From the NCBI GenBank assembly GCA_030631415.1, contig DAOVLE010000019.1:1-36896 (forward strand): DNA of 36,896 bases, given 5' to 3'. Source of the stretch: JAAEQG01 sp023133475 (lineage in GTDB: Bacteria; Planctomycetota; Phycisphaerae; UBA1845). The notes under the pieces were generated by a model that saw only the letters and a program-made list of their open reading frames with translations, had not been told where the DNA came from and ran no database searches. Positions 23,746 through 31,161 of the stretch are shown piece after piece. A program made the translations under genes and the position numbers. Within the stretch, counting starts at the first letter, position 1. Every line of letters starts with the position of its first letter.

Positions 23746-24036
23746 ATGGTGGATAAGCGAGGTGCATCTACAAGCCACGGGCGGGCGCTTGGGAGTCGTG
23801 TTTTGCGAATTGAAATCGTTGGTCGCATCGACCAGCAGGAGACCGTCGCGACAGGCCGGCGAATCCGCGAGCTCACGCGTCTCCAAAAGGTGTACGGGCC
23901 GGGGCGCTGGCGCAAACGCAAGGGGATGGCGAAAGTAAAGCTGCCAGATGGTACAATCGTCCGTGCGGAGGTTCATTGGTACGAAGCACACGGTGTTGGA
24001 CGTAAGGAGTTCAAAATCAAACGGATACTGGAGTAA
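23746..24036 (+). CDS. Small basic conserved-looking protein, first of a pair
   Basis: Up to 96 residues from ATG 23746; the protein-like part starts at about residue 19 (LRIEIVGRIDQQETVATG), so an in-frame TTG at 23803 is possible. The C-terminal half is basic: YGPGRWRKRKGMAKVKLPDG and VHWYEAHGVGRKEFKIKRIL. I have the impression that this is a recurring small family in planctomycete and other accessory DNA but cannot name a function. Only 5 bases separate it from the next small gene. The two-gene layout and sizes resemble a toxin-antitoxin pair, but no toxin fold is evident. Confidence 0.6.
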   Translation: MVDKRGASTSHGRALGSRVLRIEIVGRIDQQETVATGRRIRELTRLQKVYGPGRWRKRKGMAKVKLPDGTIVRAEVHWYEAHGVGRKEFKIKRILE

Positions 24037-24041
24037 GGGCG

Positions 24042-24275
24042 ATGGCACGCCAGAAGATTGAGCCGCAATATGTCGTCTGCATCTGCAATGACGTGTATCG
24101 TGCGTCACTGCAGGTTCGCAGGCTCTACCGGGTCCTGCCAGATGCGGAGGCTAAGAAACGAGGCTTGCTCAGGGTCATAGACGAGTCGGGCGAAGACTAC
24201 CTGTTTCCTGCCAAATTGTTCGCTACCGTCGAGCTTCCAGAAGCAGTCGGCAGAAAGCTGGCAAAGGCAAGCTAG
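24042..24275 (+). CDS. Small conserved-looking protein, second of a pair
   Basis: 77 residues from ATG 24042. Features are an N-terminal CICNDVYRASLQVRRLYRVL segment, then GLLRVIDESGEDYLFPAKLF and a short C-terminal helix (LPEAVGRKLAKAS). The 'DExGEDYLxPxxLF' phrase suggests a small beta fold found in many uncharacterised bacterial proteins. It is co-oriented with, and 5 bases after, the basic protein gene. Function unknown. Confidence 0.65.
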   Translation: MARQKIEPQYVVCICNDVYRASLQVRRLYRVLPDAEAKKRGLLRVIDESGEDYLFPAKLFATVELPEAVGRKLAKAS

Positions 24276-24577
24276 CAAGCCGGGTAGGTCAGGTTGAAAA
24301 CCTGACGCGATAGGCAGGAAGTTGACCTGGACGGTGATGGAACGTTCGCCTTTGCGGTTACGGACGTATCATCCGATGATCCGATGGCTTGGGCTGGTTT
24401 AATGTGATACGGACGACAGGTTTGCAACCTGCCCTACGTTGCTTTGGAGGTGGGGAAGCGATTTGATAACGGATGATGGCTTGGACATACGAGCACTGTC
24501 ATTAATGCCAAATCGTGTCCCCCAGGTCCAACCACCAGTGAACGGACCTGGGCTACCCATCCAAGAAGGAAAGCAAC
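24276..24577. other. Intergenic stretch with hairpin and short coding-like remnant
   Basis: CCCAGGTCC (24521-24529) pairs with GGACCTGGG (24544-24552) across 14 bases, just upstream of the next nucleotidyltransferase gene. AGGTCAGGTTGAAAACCTGAC near 24288-24308 is another imperfect palindrome. Around 24320-24405 one frame reads VDLDGDGTFAFAVTDV, which resembles a calcium-binding/dockerin scrap, but it is too short to call. No gene is supported. Confidence 0.4.
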
Positions 24578-24895
24578 ATGAGAGAGTATCCCATTGAGAT
24601 TCCGCAGCCGGCGCTGACGGATTTCTGCCGACGGCACGATATTCGCAGTCTGGCGCTGTTTGGCTCCGTGCTTCGCGGTGATTTTGGTCCGCACAGCGAT
24701 GTGGACATTCTGGTCGAGTTTGGCTCGCAGGCCAAGCGGGACTTGTGGGATCACTTCTTCATTAAAGAGGAATTGCAGAAGTTACTGGGCCGTGATGTTG
24801 ACTTGGTTAACCGCAACGCCCTTCAAAACAGTCAGAACTGGATCAGGAAGCGGGCTATTCTCGAAAACGCGGAGACTATCTATGTTGCGGGATGA
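24578..24895 (+). CDS. MNT-type nucleotidyltransferase (MntA-like antitoxin) 3
   Basis: 105 residues from ATG 24578, with GAAGGAAA upstream. The core LALFGSVLRGDFGPHSDVDI carries GSxxRG and DxD. The end NSQNWIRKRAILENAETIY is the usual MntA tail. The gene overlaps its HepT-like partner by 14 bases, a tight toxin-antitoxin operon. MntA transfers AMP from ATP to a Tyr near the HepT active site. This is the only pair here in which the toxin frame is still open end to end. Confidence 0.9.
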   Translation: MREYPIEIPQPALTDFCRRHDIRSLALFGSVLRGDFGPHSDVDILVEFGSQAKRDLWDHFFIKEELQKLLGRDVDLVNRNALQNSQNWIRKRAILENAETIYVAG

Positions 24896-25259
24896 CGCCT
24901 GCATTCTCGATATGCTCGTAGCGGCCCGGCGGCGAAGAGCGTGTATGAGAGGCATCCAAGACAGAACCGCGACCGTAAGGGAGCGGCCCTTGGTAAGCGG
25001 GCAATCGCTCCCCCCGCCTCCGCGTTGGCCGCTCCCTTACGGTCGCGGTTCTGCTTGTCATCTGCTTCTCACACACCCTCTCAGCCGCGAATTCCGCGAA
25101 AAGTACGCTGACATCCCCTGGCAGGCCATTGCCGGACATCGTGACATCCTTATTCACCAATACGATGCTGTGGACGTTGGTGAAGTGTGGCTAATCGCAA
25201 AAGACAGAATCCCGGAGCTGGTTCAGTTCTTGCAGGCCGTAGCCCCACGCCAGGAATGA
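24882..25259 (+). CDS. HepT (DUF86) toxin carrying an in-frame repeat element
   Basis: 125 residues from ATG 24882. The first 18 residues (MLRDDACILDMLVAARR) and the last 55 are HepT. The latter include REFREKYADIPWQAIAGHRD and ILIHQYDAVDVGEVW, with the RxxxxH RNase motif (RDILIH) and the adjacent Tyr that MntA would modify. Between them, where a HepT normally has about 35 residues of helices 2-3, lie 48 codons translated from a 144-bp inverted-repeat element (RDRTATVRERP-like, Pro-rich PPPPRWPLPYGRGSA). The frame is preserved. Activity is uncertain, because the replaced helices help form the HEPN bundle and dimer. Confidence 0.7.
   Translation: MLRDDACILDMLVAARRRRACMRGIQDRTATVRERPLVSGQSLPPPPRWPLPYGRGSACHLLLTHPLSREFREKYADIPWQAIAGHRDILIHQYDAVDVGEVWLIAKDRIPELVQFLQAVAPRQE
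24937..25080. mobile_element. 144-bp MITE-like inverted-repeat element inside HepT
   Basis: The left arm (24937-24988) and right arm (25027-25080) are inverted repeats of about 52-54 bases. Their inner 27 bases match perfectly (core CGCGACCGTAAGGGAGCGG). The outer GAGxGTGTxTGAGAxGCA also match with few changes. The core recurs at 30765-30786. The length is a multiple of three, so the host frame stays open. Confidence 0.7.
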
Positions 25260-25294
25260 CCAGCCACAGCCAAGCGAGAGGACGGAAAAAAGCA

Positions 25295-28200
25295 ATGTTC
25301 ACACAGACGATAAGAACGGGTGCCCTGGCCCTGGCAACACTCGCCGCCACAGGATTTGTTGCTCAGCCAAGAGTTTCGGCACAGTGTGACGAGAACAACT
25401 ACTACTGGGCTGATGGTTCGGGCGATTGGTTTGTGCCGGAGAATTGGCAGCACCAAGAATGGGACCCTGAGTTGGAACAATGCGTTTGGGTTCCAGGAAT
25501 CCCCGGTGGCGGAGACTACACCTATGTTGCTTCAGGAGCGCCATACATTGCAGCGCCGGGTGCGGGATGTACGTATTTGCAGTTGAACTCACATCTCGGC
25601 GTCCTGCCAGGTGGTTCGCTCTCATGTTCAAACCAACGTGTTGGTCTCGGGGGTACGGGGACTCTCGTACAAACCGGGGGGACAAATAATGTCACGAGGG
25701 ATGTTAGCCTTGGCCACCAGTACCCCAGCTCCTATGGCACATATACACTTAGCGGCAATGCCGACCTGCACGCAGGAAGGTTGATAGTGGGGTGGACTGG
25801 CACCGGCAAGTTCACTCAAACTGGCGGCGCAACTACTCTAGTGGGATGCGAAGACGGTGACTCATTGTGGATTAGCGTTGAACCTGCCTCCGAAGGACGA
25901 TATGAACTGAGCGGTGGGACCCTTTCGATAGCGGGAGCAGGTTTTGTCGGCTGGCAAGGGACGGGGTTGTTTGTTCAGAATTCAGGAACGATGACGGTCA
26001 CCCCTGGAGGTGGGCTTCCCGGGTTCCTGGTCATCGGTGGCGAAGGAAGTGGGACGTTCACTCAGAACGGAGGAACCAATGATGTTACCGGGGATGTCGG
26101 GATTGGCCGTTACCCTGGCTCGTCACCCGACTCGGCAGGCACATATACACTTAGCGGCAATGCCGACCTGCACGCAGGAAGGTTGATAGTGGGATGGACT
26201 GGCAGTGGCATCTTCACTCAAACTGGTGGCGCAGTCGCTCTCATGGGAAGCCAGGATGGCAGTTCACTCTGGATCGGTGTGGGCGTTGATGCCGATGGGC
26301 GGTACGAAATGAGCGCGGGCACGCTATCGGTCGGGGGAGTCTGCATCATCGGTTCTGGTGGGACTGGTACGTTTGTCATGGATGGCGGGACAATTAACGG
26401 CACCACCGCGAACGCCCGTATGATCGTCAACGGCAGCACGGGCACGTTGACCGGCGCCGGAACGTTCAACATCGCCGTTACCTACGAGTCGCCGAAGTTG
26501 TACGGCGCGAACGGCGATCAGAGCGTAGATGTGACTTTCCCGCCCAACGGCCTGACGGCCGGGGGCTCATACGATGTGACGCAGCTCACGCCGGCTGACT
26601 TTGCGGGCGGAACAGTCATTGGTCTGCTGCCATCGTCCGTCTTCGACGTAACCTTCGAAGGGTCATTCGTTGGCGATTTCGAGCTCGCCATACCCTACGA
26701 TGACGACGAGGTCGCTGCGCTTGGCGCCTCCGAAACGGAATTGGCGGTACTTCGCGAGACCGGCCCGGAGACATGGGAGTTAGTAAACAACCTTGAGCTC
26801 GACCCCAACAACGATTACATCTACATCCATCAATGTGCCGTTTTCGGCAGATATGCTGTTGTCGCACCACTACAAATCGTGACGGTGATTGTCCACGGCT
26901 ATCAGTCCGACGGGACCGTTCCGCAATGGACTTACGACATGCAGAATGCGATCGTTGATCGGACTGCGGACAGCTACGCTGAGATCGACGTAGTCGTATT
27001 CGACTGGGCCGATGCGTCGACCCACGGCGTGTGGGAGCCGCCTCCATGGGGACCTGAGAAAGCAAGCGATGTGCTCAAACGGGAAGCTGGGCGCTTGGTC
27101 AACGAACTGCTCCTCTGTAATCTGGTTACCGATGATCCTAGCTGTCACGTGCACTTGATAGGCCATAGCCGCGGCGGATCGTTGGTCAGCTACGCTGCCG
27201 CCCTGCTGAACCGGCACTTTGGGCGGCGCGTTGTCAACCACATGACAATACTGGATGGCATTGACCAAACGTGCTCGGGCCTTGGCGAGTACCTGCGCGA
27301 CCCAACCATCTGCGGCAGCGGCGCGGATTGGACGGACAACTACTACAGCAATGACCTCTTTCTCCATGGCCATTACCGGACGGATGCCGATTACAACATC
27401 GTGTGGGACTATCCGCACGGAGGTTTTGCCGAGCGCTATACTCAAACCATCATTAACACCGGTTCGGAGGAAGGGTACTACTGGAGCTTGGGAGGTGGTG
27501 GGTGGCTCAACAGGCCCCGCCCCGGACGAGCCCCATGTTCCCAATGGGAAATCGAGACCGTTATCAACGGCGACTTCGAAACGGAGGACCTTCTGAGCTG
27601 GTCCGCACCACTTGGGACTCCTTCGGTGGTCCCGCACGGACCCGACAACTACGTTTGCGAAATGGAGGAGCAATCGTCCGTGGCGATTAGTCAGAGCATC
27701 ATCACCGCCGCACACGCACGTTTTCTTCTGTTCGATTTTGCATTCACCGTTCCAGGTGATGGAGACTACCTCACCGTGACGTTGGGTGGGACAACGATCT
27801 TTACCTTCCTCGGAACGGACTTTGAGTCGAGCGACCTGGTCAGTTCCGGGCCCATCGACATTTCCGCCTTTGCCGGGCAGACATCGTGCGAGTTGGTCTT
27901 CACGCTTGACAGCGTGGGTGAACCAGGTGCAACCGTCCTTCTCGACAGTGTTGAGGTCATCGTTGCGGGGGATCTAGATTTCGACGGCGACGCGGATCTG
28001 GATGACTATGTCAACCTTGCGGATTGTTTGGGCGGACCGGGCGTGACTGCTCCGCCGGATGGGTGCTCGCCGGAACAGTTCACCGTAGCGGACGTGGATG
28101 GCGATGAGGACGTCGACTTGGCCGACTATGCTTCTTTCGGGGTCTGGTTCACCGGGAGTCCGCCAGGACTCTTGGGCGACGCCGACGGGGACGGCGACGT

Positions 28201-28354
28201 TGATCTCGCCGATTTTGCCTTCCTACCCGACTGTCTGACTGGTCCAGATAACCCGCCCTACTCGCAAGGCTGCGAGGCGTTCGACTTCGACTACGACGGT
28301 GACCTGGACTTGTACGACTTCGCCGCGTTCCAGGCAGCCTTTACCGGGCCATAG
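25295..28354 (+). CDS. Secreted beta-solenoid / alpha-beta hydrolase with dockerin-like tail
   Basis: ATG 25295 opens a signal peptide (TGALALATLAATGFVAQP) and gives 1,019 residues; the frame upstream is antisense-free but lacks one. About 80-390 are repeats of GTGTFxQxGGxxxV and GRYELSGGTLSIAG type, as in PEP-CTERM or autotransporter-like beta-solenoids. About 530-720 is a lipase-like alpha/beta hydrolase: VTVIVHGYQSDG (oxyanion region) and the nucleophile elbow LIGHSRGGSL with Ser at about 625. A jelly-roll-like segment follows (about 755-885), then three acidic dockerin-like repeats (DFDGDADLDDYVNLADC, DADGDGDVDLADFAFLPDC, YDGDLDLYDFAAF). Probably a cell-surface or extracellular esterase; the substrate is unknown. 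A 64-bp segment is duplicated 402 bases apart in the solenoid. Confidence 0.8.
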   Translation: MFTQTIRTGALALATLAATGFVAQPRVSAQCDENNYYWADGSGDWFVPENWQHQEWDPELEQCVWVPGIPGGGDYTYVASGAPYIAAPGAGCTYLQLNSHLGVLPGGSLSCSNQRVGLGGTGTLVQTGGTNNVTRDVSLGHQYPSSYGTYTLSGNADLHAGRLIVGWTGTGKFTQTGGATTLVGCEDGDSLWISVEPASEGRYELSGGTLSIAGAGFVGWQGTGLFVQNSGTMTVTPGGGLPGFLVIGGEGSGTFTQNGGTNDVTGDVGIGRYPGSSPDSAGTYTLSGNADLHAGRLIVGWTGSGIFTQTGGAVALMGSQDGSSLWIGVGVDADGRYEMSAGTLSVGGVCIIGSGGTGTFVMDGGTINGTTANARMIVNGSTGTLTGAGTFNIAVTYESPKLYGANGDQSVDVTFPPNGLTAGGSYDVTQLTPADFAGGTVIGLLPSSVFDVTFEGSFVGDFELAIPYDDDEVAALGASETELAVLRETGPETWELVNNLELDPNNDYIYIHQCAVFGRYAVVAPLQIVTVIVHGYQSDGTVPQWTYDMQNAIVDRTADSYAEIDVVVFDWADASTHGVWEPPPWGPEKASDVLKREAGRLVNELLLCNLVTDDPSCHVHLIGHSRGGSLVSYAAALLNRHFGRRVVNHMTILDGIDQTCSGLGEYLRDPTICGSGADWTDNYYSNDLFLHGHYRTDADYNIVWDYPHGGFAERYTQTIINTGSEEGYYWSLGGGGWLNRPRPGRAPCSQWEIETVINGDFETEDLLSWSAPLGTPSVVPHGPDNYVCEMEEQSSVAISQSIITAAHARFLLFDFAFTVPGDGDYLTVTLGGTTIFTFLGTDFESSDLVSSGPIDISAFAGQTSCELVFTLDSVGEPGATVLLDSVEVIVAGDLDFDGDADLDDYVNLADCLGGPGVTAPPDGCSPEQFTVADVDGDEDVDLADYASFGVWFTGSPPGLLGDADGDGDVDLADFAFLPDCLTGPDNPPYSQGCEAFDFDYDGDLDLYDFAAFQAAFTGP

Positions 28355-28599
28355 GTCCAGGGTTGGTCTTCGGGAGCAAGTGTGGCCATCCCAATGAGTA
28401 CCGCGACCGTCCGCCGCTGGATACGCTTGAACATGCCAGCCGCCGATCTACGTCAGCGGTGCCGAGCACGACGGGTCGGGCCAGCCAGCCGGACCACGTC
28501 GTTGATTCGCTTTTGTGACGAGCGTACAATAACCCACAATGGCAGATAAGGTCAGATAACCAGCGATGGGTGAGCTGTTCAACCGGATTCGCGGCGCTG

Positions 28600-28634
28600 T
28601 GGCGGGTGGCATGGCCCACGCTTGCGTGGCCATG
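28600..28634. repeat. Half copy of the 86-bp element, reversed
   Basis: TGGCGGGTGGCATGGCCCAC...GTGGCCATG is the reverse complement of the last 35 bases of the 86-bp element, with one change that improves pairing (GGGCC for GGACC). The other half is missing. It lies in 28355-28738, which has no gene and also holds a larger inverted repeat. Confidence 0.65.
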
Positions 28635-28655
28635 TTTTCCCTTCGTGCAGTCTCC

Positions 28656-28735
28656 GTAGGTCGGGTCCGCAGACTCGACATCCCCCAGCGGCGCCGTTGG
28701 GAATCCCGAATGTCGGGTCTGCGGACCCGACCTAC
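28656..28735. repeat. 80-bp inverted repeat
   Basis: GTAGGTCGGGTCCGCAGACT... at the left pairs with ...GTCTGCGGACCCGACCTAC at the right, about 26 bp per arm with one mismatch, and the loop contains CAGCGGCGCCGTTGG. It sits between the convergent ends of the hydrolase and FtsB-like genes, so it may also work as a shared terminator. It is a REP/MITE-like sequence of a type common in planctomycete intergenic DNA. Confidence 0.65.
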
Positions 28736-28738
28736 AAA

Positions 28739-29269
28739 CTAATGCGATTGCCGCGGTGCATAGATTACCATCGCACTTAGCAGCAGACCGCCAGCCAGAC
28801 ACATCAGAATCGTGCGGGTCGGTTCATGGCAGAAGATGCTGTCGTAGTCGGCGGCAGGCAACTTGCCGACTAGCCCAGCCACAACGCCGGGGGGCTCTAC
28901 GGGCGTGAGTGCGACCGGAGCAATCTCAACCACTTGCTCGGGAGCGAGGACAACTGGGACCGTAAACTCATGAGGGTCGCGGTAACCCAACTCACGCCGG
29001 GCTACGCGGGCAATGGCGGCAGGATCATTCTGTAAGGCCTCAAGACGTCGGCGTTGGAGTTGGAGCAAGGCCCGAGCCCGCTCAAGCTCCGCTTGCTCGA
29101 CCTGCTCGGCATAACGCAACGCCTGGTAATCACGCCAGATCGGCAACAACACGCACGGGGCAAACACCACCGCAGCCATACCAACCAACACCACAAACAT
29201 CCCATTCCCCCGGTTCGAAGGCGGGGCAGCCTGTCCTTCCTCCAGAGTGTTGGGGCTGCTGGCGGTCAT
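28739..29269 (-). CDS. FtsB/DivIC-like septum formation initiator protein
   Basis: The start at ATG 29269 overlaps the enolase stop (ATGA), giving 176 residues; the longer frame to 29365 only adds enolase antiphase. It has an N-terminal membrane helix (about residues 25-43, MFVVLVGMAAVVFAPCVLLP). A coiled coil follows (YAEQVEQAELERARALLQLQ), then NDPAAIARVARRELGYRDP, the signature after the coiled coil in FtsB/DivIC. Unusually there is a long C-terminal extension with a second helix (about 150-170, ILMCLAGGLLLSAMVIYA). FtsB/DivIC proteins act in the divisome with FtsL and FtsQ. Translational coupling with eno echoes the eno-ftsB adjacency of E. coli. Confidence 0.75.
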   Translation of the reverse strand: MTASSPNTLEEGQAAPPSNRGNGMFVVLVGMAAVVFAPCVLLPIWRDYQALRYAEQVEQAELERARALLQLQRRRLEALQNDPAAIARVARRELGYRDPHEFTVPVVLAPEQVVEIAPVALTPVEPPGVVAGLVGKLPAADYDSIFCHEPTRTILMCLAGGLLLSAMVIYAPRQSH

Positions 29270-30555
29270 TTGTTCCAGAACTTCCCACCATAAACAGCAC
29301 TGTCGCCGAGGTGATCCTCGATCTTGAGCAGGCGGTTGTACTTGGCGACGCGGTCGGATCGGCACAGGCTTCCGGTCTTGATCTGCCCGGCATTGGTTGC
29401 CACCGCGATGTCGGCGATGATGGTGTCCTCCGTCTCGCCGCTACGATGCGAGATCACCACGGTCCACCCGTTGCGCTTGGCCAACTCGATGGCTGCGAAG
29501 GTCTCGGTCAGCGTGCCGATCTGGTTCACCTTGATCAGGATCGAGTTGGCTGACTTCTCCTTGAGGCCTCGAGCCAGCCGCTCGGTGTTGGTCACAAACA
29601 GATCGTCGCCGACCAGTTGCACCCGGTCACCCAGTTGTGCGGTCAGCTTGGCCCAGTTCTCCCAGTCGTCCTCAGCCAGCCCGTCTTCGAGGCTGCGGAT
29701 GGGATACTTCTCGCACCAGCCGGCCCATACGTCGATCAGCTCGGAGGCGGGGACCAGTTTGTCCGGTGCGGACTTGAAGAACCGGTATTTGCCCGCTTCC
29801 TTGTCGTACATTTCGGAGGTGGCGGGGTCCAGGGCGATGAAGATGTCCTTGCCCAGTTTGTACCCGGCTGCCTTGACCGCCTCGGCGATGACCTCGAGTG
29901 CTTCGTCGTTGCTCTTGAGGTTCGGGGCAAAACCGCCCTCATCGCCGACGGCAGTGTTGTAGCCTTTCTTGGCCAACACTTTTTTGAGCGTGTGGAACAC
30001 CTCCGCCCCCATGCGCAGGGCTTCGCTGAAGCTCTCCGCTCCCCACGGTTGAACCATGAACTCCTGGAAATCGACGTTGTTGTCGGCGTGGCTGCCGCCG
30101 TTGAGGATGTTCATCATGGGCACGGGCAGCACATGGGCCGACGCACCGCCCAGATAGCGGAACAACGGCAGGTTGGAAGACATGGCTGCTGCTTTGGCGG
30201 TGGCCATCGAGACCGCCAGAATCGCATTGGCGCCCAGTCGTCCCTTGTTTGGCGTGCCGTCATGTTCGATCATGACCATATCGATCAATTCCTGATCGCG
30301 GGCGTCGAGCCCCAGGACAGCCTCCGCCAACTCGCTGTTGACATTCTCGACAGCCTGAAGCACACCTTTCCCGCCGTAGCGGTTGGCATCGCCGTCGCGT
30401 AGTTCGACGGCTTCGTGCTCACCGGTCGAGGCGCCGGATGGGACGGCGGCTTCGCCGACGCTGCCGTCCTCCAGCATCACGGTGGTGGACAACGTCGGGT
30501 TGCCGCGGGAATCCAGTATTTCGATGGCATCAATCTGCACGATAGTTGTGGGCAT
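29266..30555 (-). CDS. eno: Enolase (phosphopyruvate hydratase)
   Basis: 429 residues, the normal length, from ATG 30555 with AGGAG upstream. It interconverts 2-phosphoglycerate and phosphoenolpyruvate in glycolysis, in the cytosol, as a magnesium-dependent dimer or octamer. Diagnostic segments are DSRGNPTLSTTVMLEDGS and PSGASTGEHEAVELRDGD at the N-terminus, GDEGGFAPNL in the middle, and SLEDGLAEDDWENW, GDDLFVTN, LIKVNQIGTLTE and SHRSGETED in the barrel; the catalytic Lys is in IKVNQ. It is the first gene of a two-gene unit with the FtsB-like gene. Confidence 0.97.
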   Translation of the reverse strand: MPTTIVQIDAIEILDSRGNPTLSTTVMLEDGSVGEAAVPSGASTGEHEAVELRDGDANRYGGKGVLQAVENVNSELAEAVLGLDARDQELIDMVMIEHDGTPNKGRLGANAILAVSMATAKAAAMSSNLPLFRYLGGASAHVLPVPMMNILNGGSHADNNVDFQEFMVQPWGAESFSEALRMGAEVFHTLKKVLAKKGYNTAVGDEGGFAPNLKSNDEALEVIAEAVKAAGYKLGKDIFIALDPATSEMYDKEAGKYRFFKSAPDKLVPASELIDVWAGWCEKYPIRSLEDGLAEDDWENWAKLTAQLGDRVQLVGDDLFVTNTERLARGLKEKSANSILIKVNQIGTLTETFAAIELAKRNGWTVVISHRSGETEDTIIADIAVATNAGQIKTGSLCRSDRVAKYNRLLKIEDHLGDSAVYGGKFWNK

Positions 30556-30683
30556 GGTGTTCTCCTAACCTCAGACAACCGGTTGACTTCCTGTTCAACC
30601 GAAGCATCTCGGCCACTCCAGTACAGCCGCAACATGCAATATAGGTTCCGTGGCGGACGGGTCAAGCGTGCCCCCGCGCAGAT

Positions 30684-30758
30684 GTAGGGCGGGTTCCACC
30701 CGCCATCCTACGTCAAGAAACCGCCCCATGCCAAGAAGGCGGGTAAAACCCGCCCTAC
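30684..30758. repeat. GTAGGGCGGGT...ACCCGCCCTAC inverted repeat
   Basis: GTAGGGCGGGTTCCACCCGCC at the left and GGCGGGTAAAACCCGCCCTAC at the right are each hairpins and also pair with each other. An almost identical copy lies at 36798-36854, and a partial one near 35836. It is a recurring intergenic REP-type element. Confidence 0.75.
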
Positions 30759-30764
30759 AGGATT

Positions 30765-30786
30765 GGCCGCTCCCTTACGGTCGCGG
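30765..30786. repeat. Single copy of the GGCCGCTCCCTTACGGTCGCGG motif
   Basis: 22 bases identical to the inner arm of the 144-bp element in the HepT gene. It lies directly beside the GTAGGGCGGGT repeat. It is probably a solo arm or a degraded copy of the same family. Confidence 0.6.
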
Positions 30787-31079
30787 CACTGATCGGATTT
30801 CTCTTGAATGTGAGGTTCAGTTTCGGTAACCTTATTAGGTTAAGGGGTTTGTCCAATAAAAACGCGGCTTATCGGCGTAAATCTCCAGTGAACCTGTGAT
30901 GGGGAAGCAATCTCTGACATTGCGTCGGGCTAGGCCCGGCATTGATGCCGGGTAAGAAGCGCGATCATTCTGCGGAAGAGCCGTCTTGAAAAATACGCAT
31001 TCCCGCAGTTGCGCAGTTGCGCAGACTCCCGGGCGGCGACTGGAACCATAAAGGCGAACCCAAAGGTTGTAAACGAACG

Positions 31080-31122
31080 GCTCTGCGGCCGGCTGATTAG
31101 CCCGGATATTTCACCGCAGAGC
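31080..31122 (+). promoter_or_regulatory. Stable hairpin in leader of fibre-like operon
   Basis: GCTCTGCGG pairs with CCGCAGAGC (9 bp), and the loop contains a second possible stem (GCCGG/CCCGG). It ends 40 bases before the ATG and 26 bases before the AAGGAG ribosome binding site at 31149-31155. It could shape the leader of the operon transcript; it also resembles the CACCGCAGAG repeat family common in this phylum. Confidence 0.4.
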
Positions 31123-31161
31123 ACGTATGTGTCACAGAGCACAAAAAAAAGGAGCCCCAAA

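Larger units (their letters stand above)
30556..31161. other. Intergenic region between eno and fibre-like gene
   Basis: 606 bases between divergent genes; no protein gene is supported. It holds the eno promoter side, a GTAGGGCGGGT inverted repeat, the CCGCTCCCTTACGG repeat, an AGTTGCGC direct duplication near 31009-31022, and a stable hairpin 40 bases before the next start. Separate entries cover the individual repeats. Confidence 0.5.

Noticed and set aside
26870..27715. 281-codon minus-strand frame opposite the hydrolase
   Set aside because: The plus strand carries the GHSRGG hydrolase; the antisense translation has no family features.
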